Positions 17,357 through 27,030 of a DNA stretch of 64,000 bases are shown here, in pieces. The position numbers were made by a program, and so were the translations under genes. Every line of letters starts with the position of its first letter. Positions within the stretch are counted from its first letter, which is position 1. Source of the DNA: Actibacterium mucosum KCTC 23349 (GTDB lineage: Bacteria > Pseudomonadota > Alphaproteobacteria > Rhodobacterales > Rhodobacteraceae); the NCBI RefSeq assembly GCF_000647975.1, contig NZ_JFKE01000007.1, forward strand, positions 120,959 to 184,958, given 5' to 3'. A model generated the notes under the pieces. The model made no database searches. It was given only the letters and a program-made list of their open reading frames with translations, and was not told the DNA's origin.

Positions 17357-20146
17357 ATGCGTTTTGCCACCGACATCACCCGCACGCCTTTGCCCTATGA
17401 CATCGCACGCGCCGACGAGGTGCGTTCTGCGTTTGGCGAACAGCCCGCCGCCATTGTGGACTTGCTGGCCGGAACCGCCGGTTGCAGCCCCTATTTGGGC
17501 GGTCTTGTTCTGCGCGAGGGCGACTGGCTGCGCAGCGTTTTGACGCAAGACGTGGATGCGGTGCAGGCCGCGCTGTTGCAGGAGGTCGCCGCCTTGCCTC
17601 AGGCCGGGTTAAGCGCTGCGTTGCGCGTGGCGAAACGGCGCGTGGCCTTGTGGGCAGGCTTGGCCGATCTGGCCGGGATCTGGCCGTTGGAGGCCGTGAC
17701 GCAAGCGCTCACAGATTTCGCCGATGCGGCCTTGCAAGTGGGGCTGACCCATTTGGTGACGGCCGAAATCGCGCGTGGCAAATTGCCGGGACAAACGGTT
17801 GATGATGCTGTGACCGGGGCCGGCATGGTTGTGATGGCACTGGGCAAGATGGGGGCGGGCGAGTTGAACTATTCGTCTGATATCGACCTGATCTGCCTGT
17901 TTGACCAAGATCGCTATGACCGTGACGATTACCACGATGTGCGGGCCGCGTTTGTGCGGATCACGCGCAAACTTGCGACGTTGATGTCCGACAATACCGC
18001 CGAGGGCTATGTGTTTCGCACCGACCTGCGGCTGCGCCCGGATGCCTCGGTGACCCCGGTCTGCATCGCGATGGAAGCGGCCGAACGGTACTATGAAAGC
18101 GTTGGGCGGACATGGGAACGCGCCGCCCATATCAAAGCACGGCCTTGCGCCGGGGACATTGCCGCGGGCGAGGCTTACCTGGCTCGTCTGGCCCCCTTTG
18201 TGTGGCGCAAGCACCTGGATTTTGCCGCCATCCAGGACGCCCACGATATGCGTCTGAAAATACGCGATCACAAAGGCTTGCACGGCGAACTTGACCTGAA
18301 TGGTCACAATATGAAGCTGGGGCGGGGTGGCATACGTGAGATCGAGTTCTTCACGCAGACACGCCAGTTGATCGCGGGCGGTCGCGACCCGGGGCTGCGG
18401 TCACGGCAGACCGTTGAAGGTTTGTCGCAATTGGCCGCGGCTGGCTGGATACCGGCAGAGGTCAGTGATGCGTTGATCACGCATTACCGCGCCCACCGCG
18501 AAGTGGAGCATCGCCTGCAGATGATCAACGATGCGCAAACCCATGATTTGCCAGCAAATCCTGATGGGTTCGACCGGCTGGCGCGGTTCTGTGGCCATGC
18601 CGAAACAGAGGCGTTTCAGGCGGAGTTGCACACGAAACTGGAGGCGGTGCACGATCTTTGCGAAGGGTTCTTTGCCCCTGATACGCAAGAACAATCCGCC
18701 GTCCCCCCGTGGGCCGAGGCAACAATTGACCGTTGGGCGTCTTATCCGGCGCTGCGGTCTACCCGCGCGCAGGAGCTTTTTGCCCGGCTACGGCCGGGAT
18801 TGTTGGACCGGATGGAGGCGTCGGGTCGCCCCGAAGAGACATTGCGGGCCTTTGATGGATTTCTTGCCGGGCTGCCGGCCGGCGTACAGCTGTTCTCGTT
18901 GTTTAACTCCAACCCGCAGCTTATTGATCTTGTTATAGATATTGCGGCTACTGCGCCGGATCTTGCCGTGTATCTGTCGCAAAATGCAGCGGTATTTGAT
19001 GCGGTAATTGGCGGCGACTTCTTTGCCCCTTGGCCGGGTGGGCCCGCTCTGCGCAATATGCTGGCTGATCATCTGGCCGGGATCGAAGACTATGAAAGTC
19101 AGCTGGACGCCGCGCGCCGCTGGACCAAGGAATGGCATTTCCGCACCGGCGTACATTTGTTGCGTGCGCTGATCGGCACGGACGAGGCCGCGGCGCAATA
19201 TGCCGACCTGGCACAGGCCGTTGTGGCGGCGTTGTGGCCGGTGGTGATTGAAAACTTCGCGCGCCGCCACGGACCGCCGCCGGGTCGCGGGGGGATCGTT
19301 CTGGGTATGGGTTCGCTGGGTGCGGGGCGGCTGGGACCGCGATCGGATTTGGACCTGATCGTGTTGTATGACGCGGAAGGTGTTGAAAGCTCGGTCGGCG
19401 AAAAACCTTTGGTAACAAGGGTGTATTATGCGCGCCTCACGAAGGCGATGATCACGGCACTGACGGTGCCGATGGCCGAAGGAAAGTTGTACGAGGTGGA
19501 TATGCGCCTGCGCCCGTCGGGCAATCAGGGGCCGGTGGCAACGTCGTGGCAGGCGTTCCAAACCTATCAACGCGCCGAGGCGTGGACCTGGGAGCATTTG
19601 GCCCTGACCCGCGCCCGGGCGGTGGCTGGAACACCCAGCCTTGCCGTGGATTTCGAGGGGTTCCGACGCGGCCTTTTGCAGGACAATGCGGACCTGCCCA
19701 AAATTGCCCACGCTGTCACCGATATGCGGCGCCGTCTTGCCGAAGCCAAACCGGCCAGGTCCGCGTGGGAGGCCAAGCTGGGCCCGGGTCGTGCGCAGGA
19801 TATCGAACTGGTGGCGCAAGCCGCAGCCTTGTCAGCCGGAGCGCCGAGTATACGGAATCAGGCGCAGATTCAGGCCGGGCGCCGGTCGGGTCTGTTTACG
19901 GACAGCGAGGCGAATGCGCTGCGTATTGCCTATGATCTTTTCCGGCGGATGGAAATTGCTGGCAAATTGTTGACCGATGCGCCCTTGGCGCCGGATGTGC
20001 TCAGCACACGCGGGCTGGCCTTTGTGCTGCGCGCAGTGGGCGAACGGGATGCCGCGGCATTGAACCGAACCATTGCCGAACGGCAAAGCGATGCGGCAAA
20101 GGCCATCGATGCGGCACTGGGCCGCGCGGGAGGCAACCATGACTGA
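17357..20146 (+). CDS. glnE: Bifunctional glutamine synthetase adenylyltransferase/adenylyl-removing enzyme
   Basis: A 929-residue enzyme that adenylylates glutamine synthetase and removes AMP again in response to the nitrogen state through GlnB. Two nucleotidyltransferase domains are visible: the N-terminal adenylyl-removing domain with ALGKMGAGELNYSSDIDLICLFD (about 160-183) and the C-terminal adenylylating domain with GMGSLGAGRLGPRSDLDLIVLYD (about 649-672). Each carries the G...S-D-x-D metal motif and is followed by a helical GlnD-PII-sensing region. Length is normal. The frame is open for 207 further codons upstream, but that part lies antisense to the YbaK gene and has no conserved content. 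The target GlnA (Tyr397) and the effector GlnB are encoded elsewhere in this window. Confidence 0.94.
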   Translation: MRFATDITRTPLPYDIARADEVRSAFGEQPAAIVDLLAGTAGCSPYLGGLVLREGDWLRSVLTQDVDAVQAALLQEVAALPQAGLSAALRVAKRRVALWAGLADLAGIWPLEAVTQALTDFADAALQVGLTHLVTAEIARGKLPGQTVDDAVTGAGMVVMALGKMGAGELNYSSDIDLICLFDQDRYDRDDYHDVRAAFVRITRKLATLMSDNTAEGYVFRTDLRLRPDASVTPVCIAMEAAERYYESVGRTWERAAHIKARPCAGDIAAGEAYLARLAPFVWRKHLDFAAIQDAHDMRLKIRDHKGLHGELDLNGHNMKLGRGGIREIEFFTQTRQLIAGGRDPGLRSRQTVEGLSQLAAAGWIPAEVSDALITHYRAHREVEHRLQMINDAQTHDLPANPDGFDRLARFCGHAETEAFQAELHTKLEAVHDLCEGFFAPDTQEQSAVPPWAEATIDRWASYPALRSTRAQELFARLRPGLLDRMEASGRPEETLRAFDGFLAGLPAGVQLFSLFNSNPQLIDLVIDIAATAPDLAVYLSQNAAVFDAVIGGDFFAPWPGGPALRNMLADHLAGIEDYESQLDAARRWTKEWHFRTGVHLLRALIGTDEAAAQYADLAQAVVAALWPVVIENFARRHGPPPGRGGIVLGMGSLGAGRLGPRSDLDLIVLYDAEGVESSVGEKPLVTRVYYARLTKAMITALTVPMAEGKLYEVDMRLRPSGNQGPVATSWQAFQTYQRAEAWTWEHLALTRARAVAGTPSLAVDFEGFRRGLLQDNADLPKIAHAVTDMRRRLAEAKPARSAWEAKLGPGRAQDIELVAQAAALSAGAPSIRNQAQIQAGRRSGLFTDSEANALRIAYDLFRRMEIAGKLLTDAPLAPDVLSTRGLAFVLRAVGERDAAALNRTIAERQSDAAKAIDAALGRAGGNHD

Positions 20147-20390
20147 TCCGGATCCGCGTGGCCTGATCGCCGAGGCTTATGCCATCGACGACATCACCGA
20201 AGCGCAATGCCGCACTATCTTTTTGAACTGGGCGGTGACCGCAGGGGATACAGGCGCATCGGCAATTCAGGCGCTATTGGATCGCCACACGACGCCAGAC
20301 CACCCCATGTCCCGCATATTGCGCGAGGCAGCGCAGACCGGCGTGGTGCCGCGCCGCCGCGGTGGTCGCGCGGCACGGCTGGATGGTTAG
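20139..20390 (+). CDS. Conserved small hypothetical protein downstream of glnE
   Basis: An 83-residue protein whose start overlaps the end of glnE by 8 bp and is preceded by a strong GGGAGG, so it is probably co-translated with glnE. The sequence is a helical, acidic N-terminal half (AEAYAIDDITEAQCRTIFLNWA) and a basic tail (VVPRRRGGRAARLDG). No catalytic motif or membrane segment is visible and I do not recognise the family. The layout recurs behind glnE in Rhodobacteraceae as far as I recall, which supports a real gene. The stop codon abuts that of the convergent eda gene with no spacer. Confidence 0.65.
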   Translation: MTDPDPRGLIAEAYAIDDITEAQCRTIFLNWAVTAGDTGASAIQALLDRHTTPDHPMSRILREAAQTGVVPRRRGGRAARLDG

Positions 20391-21032
20391 TTAGCGGGGC
20401 AGGGCGGCAGCCTCGGCCGCCAATTTGGTGATACCGTCCCAATCCCCGGCTTTGACCAGGTTGGCCGGGGCAACCCAGCTGCCGCCGACGCACAGTGTGT
20501 TGGGCAGCGACAGGTAATCGGTTGCGTTGGACAGGCTGACGCCCCCCGTTGGGCAGAAGCGGATTTGCGGAAGAGGCGAGGCCAGCGATTTCAGCAGCTT
20601 TGCACCGCCTGCCGCCTCGGCCGGAAAAAACTTCTGCACGGTATAGCCGCGCTCCAACAGCGCCATCGCTTCGGTCGCCGAGGCTGCACCTGGCAACGTG
20701 GGCAGGTCGTTGGCTTCGCAGGCATCCATCAGACGCGGGGTAGAGCCCGGCGACACACCGAATGTCGCGCCAGCTGCCTTGGCTTTTTCCACGTCGTCCG
20801 AGGTCAAAAGGGTACCTGCGCCGACAACACCACCATCCACCTTAGCCATCTCGGCGATCACCTCCAGCGCAGCGTCGGTGCGCAGGGTCACTTCCAGAAC
20901 TGGCAGGCCACCCTTTACCAGGGCTTCGGCCAGTGGCCGCGCGGTTGCGGGGTCTTCAACCACCAACACCGGGATGACCGGTGCCAGGTCACAGACGGCT
21001 TTGGTTTTGACGGATGCTTCGGCGGGGGTCAT
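20391..21032 (-). CDS. eda: KDPG/KHG aldolase (2-dehydro-3-deoxy-phosphogluconate aldolase)
   Basis: A 213-residue class I aldolase of the Entner-Doudoroff route that splits 2-keto-3-deoxy-6-phosphogluconate into pyruvate and glyceraldehyde 3-phosphate. The TIM-barrel marks are PVIPVLVVED, the catalytic-Glu strand GLPVLEVTLRTDAAL, GAGTLLTSDDVEKA, and the Schiff-base Lys in VQKFFPAEAAGG. The phosphate-binding FCPTGGVS follows. All expected residues are present and the length is normal. It is convergent with the glnE operon, with no intervening terminator seen, and upstream of serS in the opposite orientation sense (serS is also on the minus strand, ending before it). Confidence 0.94.
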   Translation of the reverse strand: MTPAEASVKTKAVCDLAPVIPVLVVEDPATARPLAEALVKGGLPVLEVTLRTDAALEVIAEMAKVDGGVVGAGTLLTSDDVEKAKAAGATFGVSPGSTPRLMDACEANDLPTLPGAASATEAMALLERGYTVQKFFPAEAAGGAKLLKSLASPLPQIRFCPTGGVSLSNATDYLSLPNTLCVGGSWVAPANLVKAGDWDGITKLAAEAAALPR

Positions 21033-21105
21033 GACACGTTCTCCGGCTAAGTTCGTTAGCGCTCACATACACGCAGAACCCACCGCCGTACAGGGGCAAA
21101 TGGCC

Positions 21106-22398
21106 TCAGGCCAGCACCCCCTCGGCGGTGATCTGCGCCTTGCCACCCAGATAGGGGTGCAGAACCTCGGGCAGGGTAACCGAGCCATCGGCCTGCTGCC
21201 CGTTTTCCAGCACCGCGATCAGGCAGCGCCCCACCGCCAGGCCCGAGCCGTTCAGCGTGTGCACAAATTCCGGCTTGCCCCCTTCGGCCGGGCGGAACCG
21301 GGCGTTCATGCGGCGGGCCTGAAAATCGCCGGTGGTGGAAACCGAGCTGATCTCGCGATAGGTGTCCTGGCCGGGCAGCCAGGCCTCGATGTCATAGGTG
21401 CGCCGCGCGCCGAACCCCATATCGCCGGTGCACAGCACCACGGTGCGATAAGGCACGCCCAGCCGCTCCAACAGATCCTCGGCACAGCGCAGCATGCGCT
21501 TTTGTTCGTCATCCGAGGCATCGGGATGGGTGATCGACACCATCTCGACCTTCTCGAACTGGTGCTGGCGCAGCATGCCGGAAGTGTCGCGGCCGGCGCT
21601 GCCGGCCTCGGACCGGAAACACAGGGTGTGGGCGGTCAGCCGGATCGGCAGCGCGGCTTCGTCCAGCACGTCACCGGCCACCGAATAGGTCAGCGGCACC
21701 TCAGACGTCGGCACCAGCCACGCGCCCTCGGTTGTCTGGTAGCTGTCCTCGCCAAATTTCGGCAGCTTGTCGGTGCCGTACATCGCCTCGTCGCGCACCA
21801 GCACGGGTGAGTTCGTCTCGGTCAGCCCGTTTTCGGTCACATGGGTGTCCAGCATGAACTGCGCCAACGCCCGGTGCACCCGCGCCACGGCGCCTTGCAG
21901 CAGAACGAAGCGGCTGCCGGAAATCTTGGCCGCCGTCTCAAAATCCATGCCTGGAATAACCCCGGCAATCTCGAAATGCTCCTTGGGGGCAAAGTCGAAT
22001 TCGCGCGGGGTGCCCCAGCGGGTGACCTCGACATTGTCGTCCTCGTCGGCGCCATCGGGCACGTCGTCATAAGGCAGGTTCGGGATCTCGGCCAACAGCG
22101 CGGTCAGGCGCGTATCCTCGGCCTGCGCCTCGTCCTTCAGACGCGCAACCTCGGCCTTTTTGTCGGCCACCAGCGCGCGCAGGCGCTGAAACTCATCCTC
22201 ATCCCCGCGGGCTTTGGCGGCGCCCACCTCTTTGGAGGCCTTGTTCTGTTCGGCCTGCGCGGCCTCGGCGGCAGTGATCTTTTCGCGCCGCGCCGCGTCG
22301 ATGGCCAGCACCGCGCCCGAGACCCCATCCCCCCCACGACGCGAAAGCGCCGCGTCAAAGGCAGCAGGGTTCTCGCGGATGGCTTTGATGTCATGCAT
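21106..22398 (-). CDS. serS: Seryl-tRNA synthetase
   Basis: Class II aminoacyl-tRNA synthetase, 430 residues. The N-terminal long antiparallel coiled coil (about residues 30-100) binds tRNA-Ser. The catalytic core shows motif 2 ([19 protein letters not shown], with the serine- and ATP-contact Arg and Glu), the adenylate region [14 protein letters not shown], and motif 3 ([18 protein letters not shown]) near the C-terminus. These are complete and the length is normal, so the enzyme is expected to be functional and essential. The gene lies 21 bp downstream of the pentapeptide-repeat membrane protein gene on the same strand, which might form one transcript with it. Confidence 0.97.
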   Translation of the reverse strand: MHDIKAIRENPAAFDAALSRRGGDGVSGAVLAIDAARREKITAAEAAQAEQNKASKEVGAAKARGDEDEFQRLRALVADKKAEVARLKDEAQAEDTRLTALLAEIPNLPYDDVPDGADEDDNVEVTRWGTPREFDFAPKEHFEIAGVIPGMDFETAAKISGSRFVLLQGAVARVHRALAQFMLDTHVTENGLTETNSPVLVRDEAMYGTDKLPKFGEDSYQTTEGAWLVPTSEVPLTYSVAGDVLDEAALPIRLTAHTLCFRSEAGSAGRDTSGMLRQHQFEKVEMVSITHPDASDDEQKRMLRCAEDLLERLGVPYRTVVLCTGDMGFGARRTYDIEAWLPGQDTYREISSVSTTGDFQARRMNARFRPAEGGKPEFVHTLNGSGLAVGRCLIAVLENGQQADGSVTLPEVLHPYLGGKAQITAEGVLA

Positions 22399-22419
22399 GG
22401 GGTCAGGTCCGTTGGTGAT

Positions 22420-23859
22420 TCACTCGTTCGGAGGCTTTAGCGTAAATGTCGTGCGATCGAAACCGATCTTGTCCTGCCAGGCGCGCCAGGCTTTCTGGAA
22501 TTCGTCGAGCTTAAGTGCCTCTTTGGGCCAAAGCTCGGGCCAATCTTGATCATTTGGGCCCTTTCCACCCGGCAAAGTGACTGTACCGTCGCAAAAAACT
22601 TTACGATCAGACAGATCGTCAATCTGGTTGATTGACAGAATTTGCCCCGCCAATGCAGCACCTACCAAGTCAATAGACCTTAGTTCCGTTTCCTGGATCT
22701 GCGCGCCATAGAGGTTGGCACCCCGCAAATCGGCAAAAGCGATTTCGGCATGCCGCAGTTCCACTTCATTAAGGCAGGCGCTTCTTAGGTCAGCCCCATG
22801 AAGGGATACGCCACTAAAGTCTGCACGACTCAAATCCACGCCTATCATGTTCGCATCTCTTAGAGACGCGTTGTTTACTTTGGCAAAATAGAAATCGGCA
22901 CCCTGCATTTGCGCAGTGTTGAGGGTTGCCTTTTGCATCTTCGCCCGTCCGAAGTTTGCTCCATTCATCTTCGCCGCGGTGAGGTCTGCCTCCCGCATCT
23001 CGGCCTTGCTGAAATCTGCTGCCTGCATCTCCGCCCAGCGGAGGTCCGCCCCCTGCATCTCCGCCCAGCGGAGGTCCGCCCCCTGCAACTGGGTCAACCG
23101 TAAGTTGGCCCCGGCGAAATCCCGTTTCGACAGGTTCAAACCCCGAAAATCGGCGTATTCGAAATTCAGGTGGAATTCGGCGTTTGTTTCGATGGCCCGC
23201 AGGTTTGGGCCGCGCCGGTCGATGATGTCGAAGGCCATCAACAAGTCATCGCGCAGGGTTCGTGCATCGCCCTCAAGCTTGCCATCCGCGTCAAACGACA
23301 CCTCGGCCGCCACCTGTGCCCGCGCGTTTTCGCGGATATAGGCGCAGAGGATTTGCATGATCTGGATATGGTCATCGGGGCTGTTCTTGCTGATCCGTTC
23401 CAACGCCAGCAACCCGCCGATGCGCACCTCGATATTTGGTTGCGTGGTGATTTTATCGCCGTCGCGCACATCCCGCATAGCGCCAAGATTCTCAACCGCC
23501 TTGTTGATCTGGTCGGTGATGTGGCCCTGTTCGGCGACATCCGTTTGTCGCTGGGTGTAGATTGTTCGGAGGATAGTAAAAGGAAAGACAACGACAGCGG
23601 CAAGCGAAGCGGTCAACGCTGTGATGCCAAAGAAATAGAGGCTCGGGTTTAGGGGCGGATTTTCAGATGCAATGTTCGCGAAGTGTCCAGGAATACCCAC
23701 GATCATCCAGATCAGAGTTCCCACAAGCGTGATCAAAACCACGGCGTAAACCATAAGGGCCAATACGCCCAACAGGCTGCCTAGCCAAGTGGCTTTAGAA
23801 AAATCGGGATCAGGTCGGAATCCCAGCCAAGTCGTTAGCGTATGTTTTGTATCGGCCAT
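22420..23859 (-). CDS. Membrane-anchored pentapeptide-repeat protein
   Basis: A 479-residue protein with two membrane segments (about residues 29-55 and 76-96), a cytoplasmic linker with conserved RIGGLLALERISKNSPDDH, and a C-terminal right-handed beta-helix. The helix is a run of A(D/N)LxX pentapeptides between about residues 250 and 390, in which Leu/Phe occupy the central position. The linker segment is typical of a group of membrane pentapeptide proteins of unknown role, not of the gyrase-protecting Qnr type. A 30-bp segment of the repeat region is present as two exact tandem copies (23022-23081). The second possible ATG at 23859 is chosen because the six codons upstream are not typical and it begins MADTKHTL. 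Confidence 0.85.
   Translation of the reverse strand: MADTKHTLTTWLGFRPDPDFSKATWLGSLLGVLALMVYAVVLITLVGTLIWMIVGIPGHFANIASENPPLNPSLYFFGITALTASLAAVVVFPFTILRTIYTQRQTDVAEQGHITDQINKAVENLGAMRDVRDGDKITTQPNIEVRIGGLLALERISKNSPDDHIQIMQILCAYIRENARAQVAAEVSFDADGKLEGDARTLRDDLLMAFDIIDRRGPNLRAIETNAEFHLNFEYADFRGLNLSKRDFAGANLRLTQLQGADLRWAEMQGADLRWAEMQAADFSKAEMREADLTAAKMNGANFGRAKMQKATLNTAQMQGADFYFAKVNNASLRDANMIGVDLSRADFSGVSLHGADLRSACLNEVELRHAEIAFADLRGANLYGAQIQETELRSIDLVGAALAGQILSINQIDDLSDRKVFCDGTVTLPGGKGPNDQDWPELWPKEALKLDEFQKAWRAWQDKIGFDRTTFTLKPPNE
23022..23081. repeat. Exact 30-bp tandem duplication inside the pentapeptide-repeat gene
   Basis: The block 23022-23051 is repeated without change at 23052-23081. It adds one ten-residue step of the beta-helix in frame. 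Neighbouring repeats differ at several bases, so this copy looks recent. Confidence 0.9.
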
Positions 23860-24058
23860 CGCCCCGCACCCCCGCAACTCTTACGCGATCAACTTAGCCA
23901 AAACGGCACCTATTGGTAGCCCCCGATTGACCCGGCGAAATGGCACCCCATATCGGGTGGAAGTCGCCTTGCCATCCTTGGGGCGCGCCTCTACTGTGCG
24001 CGCCAATTCAGGCGGGGTGCAAGGCCCCCCACGGGGACAAAAACGAGAGGGGACACTC

Positions 24059-24385
24059 ATGTTCGCAACACCCGCATATGCACAGGCCGCCGGTGGTGGT
24101 GCCGGGGCCATTGGCCAGTTTCTGCCACTGATCCTGATCTTTGCCATCATGTATTTCCTGCTGATCCGTCCGCAGCAGAAAAAGGTGAAAGAGCATCGCG
24201 CCATGGTCGAGGCGCTGCGTCGCGGTGACCAGGTGGTCACGCAAGGCGGGCTGATCGGCAAGGTGACCAAGGTCAAGGATGAGAACGAGGTTGAGGTTGA
24301 GCTGGCTGAGGGTGTGAAGGTGCGCGTTGTGCAATCGACCATCGCGCAGGTCCTGTCAAAAACCGAGCCTGCCGAGAAAGCTTGA
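24059..24385 (+). CDS. yajC: Preprotein translocase subunit YajC
   Basis: A 108-residue single-span inner-membrane protein that binds SecDF. The membrane segment (about residues 20-40) reads FLPLILIFAIMYFLLIRPQQKK, the YajC signature, followed by the cytoplasmic helix KEHRAMVEALRRGDQVVTQGGLIGKV. A longer frame reaches to 23789, but ATG 24059 follows GAGAGGGGA at the right distance and starts with the short hydrophobic leader MFATPAYAQA, common in alphaproteobacterial YajC. It is the first gene of yajC-secD-secF and has only four bases before secD. Confidence 0.95.
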   Translation: MFATPAYAQAAGGGAGAIGQFLPLILIFAIMYFLLIRPQQKKVKEHRAMVEALRRGDQVVTQGGLIGKVTKVKDENEVEVELAEGVKVRVVQSTIAQVLSKTEPAEKA

Positions 24386-24389
24386 TTTC

Positions 24390-26051
24390 ATGCTGAATAT
24401 CCCTCTTTGGCGGCGGCTGTTGATTGCCGCGGTTCTGTTGTTCGGGCTGCTGTTTGCCATGCCCAACCTGTTCTATGAGCGGGTCGAGGCGCATAACGAC
24501 GCCGTTACAGCCATTGAGGTGTTTGGCGACTCGCCCGAGCGGGCCGCGGCGCGCGATGGCTGGCCCGGCTGGCTGCCATCGTCGCTGGTCAATCTGGGGC
24601 TGGACCTGCGGGGCGGGGCGCATCTGCTGGCCGAGGTGCATCTGAGCGATGTGTACGGCACCCGCATCGACACGATGTGGACCGATGTGCGCGACGCGCT
24701 GCGCGAAGAGCGCGCCACCGTTGGCACGATCCGCCGCCAGGACGGGCCCGACGACGAGCTGCGGGTGCGGATCTCGCAGCCTGAGGGCATGTCGACGGCA
24801 TTACAGGCAGTCCGCGGCCTGGCCCAACCCATCGTGTCGCTGACCGGGGTGGGGGCCAACGATATCGAGGTGCGCGCCGATGGTGACGTGCTGATCGTGA
24901 CATTGTCGGAGGCCGAGCGCATCGCCACCGACGACCGCACAATGCAGCAATCGCTGGAGATCATTCGCCGCCGCGTCGACGAGGCCGGCACGCGCGAGCC
25001 CACCATTCAGCGCCAGGGGGCCGACCGCATTCTGATCCAGGTGCCGGGCATTGGCTCAGCCCAGGAGTTGAAAGACATTATCGGCACCACGGCGCAGCTG
25101 ACGTTTAACCACGTGGTGGGCCGCACGTCGAACCCGAACGAGGCACCGGGTGCACGCAACGTGCTTTACCCTGCGCTGGACGAGCCCGACACCTATTACA
25201 TCGTCAACAAATCGGCTGTGGTCACCGGTGAGGATCTGGTAGATGCACAGCCCGCTTTTGATCAAAACGGTCTGCCGGTGGTGACCTTCCGATTCAACAC
25301 CTCGGGCGCGCGTAAATTTGGCGATTACACGGCCGAGAATATCGGCAACCCCTTCGCCATCGTGCTGGATGAGGAGGTGGTTTCGGCCCCGGTGATCCGC
25401 GACGCGATCCGGGGCGGATCGGGGCAGATTTCCGGGCAGTTCACCATCGAATCCACCACGCAGCTGGCGATTTTGCTGCGGGCGGGTGCGTTGCCGGCGG
25501 AGCTGACCTTCCTTGAGGAACGCACCATCGGCCCCGAGCTGGGCGCAGACAGTATCGAGGCCGGGCGCATTGCCACCATGGTCGCCTTTGCGGCGGTTCT
25601 GGTGTTCATGGGGCTGAGCTATGGGCTGTTTGGGCTCTTTGCCAATGTGGCGCTGGTGCTAAACGTGGCGCTGATCTTTGCGGTGCTGTCGACCATCGGG
25701 GCGACGCTGACCCTGCCGGGGATCGCGGGGATCGTGCTGACCATCGGGATGGCGGTGGACGCCAATGTGCTGGTGTTTGAGCGCATCCGCGAAGAACTGA
25801 AGACGGCCAAAGGGCCGGCGCGCGCCATCGAGCTGGGCTATGAAAAAGCGCTGAGCGCGATTATCGACGCCAATATCACCACGCTGATTGCGGCGGTGAT
25901 CTTGTTCTTGATGGGCTCGGGCCCGGTGCGCGGGTTCGCGGTGACGCTGGGCGTTGGCATCCTGACCTCGATCTTCACGGCGATCTTTGTGACGCGTCTG
26001 TTCGTGGTCATCTGGATGGAACGCCGCCGACCCAAGACAATTACGGTGTAA
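24390..26051 (+). CDS. secD: Protein translocase subunit SecD
   Basis: A 553-residue membrane subunit of the Sec translocon accessory complex, which uses the proton motive force to pull proteins through SecYEG. One membrane segment lies near the N-terminus, followed by the SecD signature LGLDLRGGAHLLAEV (about 69-83), a long periplasmic domain with the P1 head (RRRVDEAGTREPTIQRQG), and five C-terminal membrane segments with GIVLTIGMAVDANVLVFERI. The frame is open further upstream but overlaps yajC; the ATG chosen follows its stop directly. The length is short compared with the 615 residues of E. coli SecD, as usual for this lineage. Confidence 0.96.
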   Translation: MLNIPLWRRLLIAAVLLFGLLFAMPNLFYERVEAHNDAVTAIEVFGDSPERAAARDGWPGWLPSSLVNLGLDLRGGAHLLAEVHLSDVYGTRIDTMWTDVRDALREERATVGTIRRQDGPDDELRVRISQPEGMSTALQAVRGLAQPIVSLTGVGANDIEVRADGDVLIVTLSEAERIATDDRTMQQSLEIIRRRVDEAGTREPTIQRQGADRILIQVPGIGSAQELKDIIGTTAQLTFNHVVGRTSNPNEAPGARNVLYPALDEPDTYYIVNKSAVVTGEDLVDAQPAFDQNGLPVVTFRFNTSGARKFGDYTAENIGNPFAIVLDEEVVSAPVIRDAIRGGSGQISGQFTIESTTQLAILLRAGALPAELTFLEERTIGPELGADSIEAGRIATMVAFAAVLVFMGLSYGLFGLFANVALVLNVALIFAVLSTIGATLTLPGIAGIVLTIGMAVDANVLVFERIREELKTAKGPARAIELGYEKALSAIIDANITTLIAAVILFLMGSGPVRGFAVTLGVGILTSIFTAIFVTRLFVVIWMERRRPKTITV

Positions 26052-26061
26052 GGAGGGACCT

Positions 26062-27030
26062 ATGCGCCTGAAACTTGTTCCCGAAAACACCAAATGGGAT
26101 TTCTTCCGCTTTGCACGCGCCACATTCGGCGCGTCGATTGCGGCGGTGATCGCCTCGATTGCCGTCTTTGCGCTGATCGGGCTGAATTTTGGCATCGATT
26201 TCCGGGGCGGCACCACGATCCGCACCGAAAGCAGCACACCGGTCGACGTGGCCGCCTATCGCGCCGCGCTGGCGCCGCTGAACCTGGGGGATGTGACCAT
26301 TACCGAGGTGTTCGATGTCAACTTTGACGAAGATCAGCATGTCAGCCAGATCCGCATTCAGGCGCAGGACGACCAAGAGTCGATCTCGGCCGGAACGGTC
26401 GCGTCGGTCGAGGCTGCCTTGCAAGCTTTGGACCCTGCGATCACCTTCCCGTCGGTTGAATCCGTTGGGCCAAAGGTGTCGGGCGAGCTGGTGATGACAG
26501 CGATTTACGCGGTTCTGGCGGCCATCGGGGCGGTGCTGGTCTATATCTGGCTGCGGTTCGAATGGCAGTTTGCCCTGGGGGCTGTGGCCGCGCTGGTGCA
26601 TGATGTGCTGATCACGATCGGCATCTTCTCGGTCCTGCAGATCAAGTTTGATCTGGCCATTATCGCGGCCCTGCTGACGATCGTCGGCTATTCGCTGAAC
26701 GACACTGTGGTGGTCTTTGACCGGGTGCGCGAGAACCTGCGGCGGTACAAGAAACTGGCCCTGGGCGAGGTGCTGAACCTGTCGATCAACGAAACCCTCA
26801 GCCGGACGGTCATGACCTCGGTCACCACGCTGATCGCGCTGATTTCGCTGATCGTGCTGGGCGGCGACGTGATCCGCGGCTTTGTCTTTGCAATGATCCT
26901 GGGCGTGGTGATCGGCACCTATTCGTCGGTCTTCGTGGCTTCGAACATCCTGCTGATGCTGGGGGTCAAACGCGACTGGACGAAACAGGATCCGTCCGCC
27001 GGCACGCAGTTCGGCAACGCCGATGCCTGA
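26062..27030 (+). CDS. secF: Protein translocase subunit SecF
   Basis: A 322-residue partner of SecD. The N-terminal membrane segment is followed by NFGIDFRGGTTI (SecF signature), the periplasmic P1 domain with VGPKVSGELV, and five C-terminal membrane segments with TIVGYSLNDTVVVFDRVREN and NETLSRTVMTSVTTL. An AAGGAGG ribosome site lies 7 bp before the ATG, the strongest of this cluster. It is 10 bp after secD and overlaps the next gene by 8 bp, so translation of the downstream permease is probably coupled to it. Confidence 0.96.
   Translation: MRLKLVPENTKWDFFRFARATFGASIAAVIASIAVFALIGLNFGIDFRGGTTIRTESSTPVDVAAYRAALAPLNLGDVTITEVFDVNFDEDQHVSQIRIQAQDDQESISAGTVASVEAALQALDPAITFPSVESVGPKVSGELVMTAIYAVLAAIGAVLVYIWLRFEWQFALGAVAALVHDVLITIGIFSVLQIKFDLAIIAALLTIVGYSLNDTVVVFDRVRENLRRYKKLALGEVLNLSINETLSRTVMTSVTTLIALISLIVLGGDVIRGFVFAMILGVVIGTYSSVFVASNILLMLGVKRDWTKQDPSAGTQFGNADA

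Noticed and set aside
20698..21810. Long forward ORF over eda/serS
   Set aside because: Antisense to serS motif 2 and 3; low-complexity His/Gln/Arg composition.
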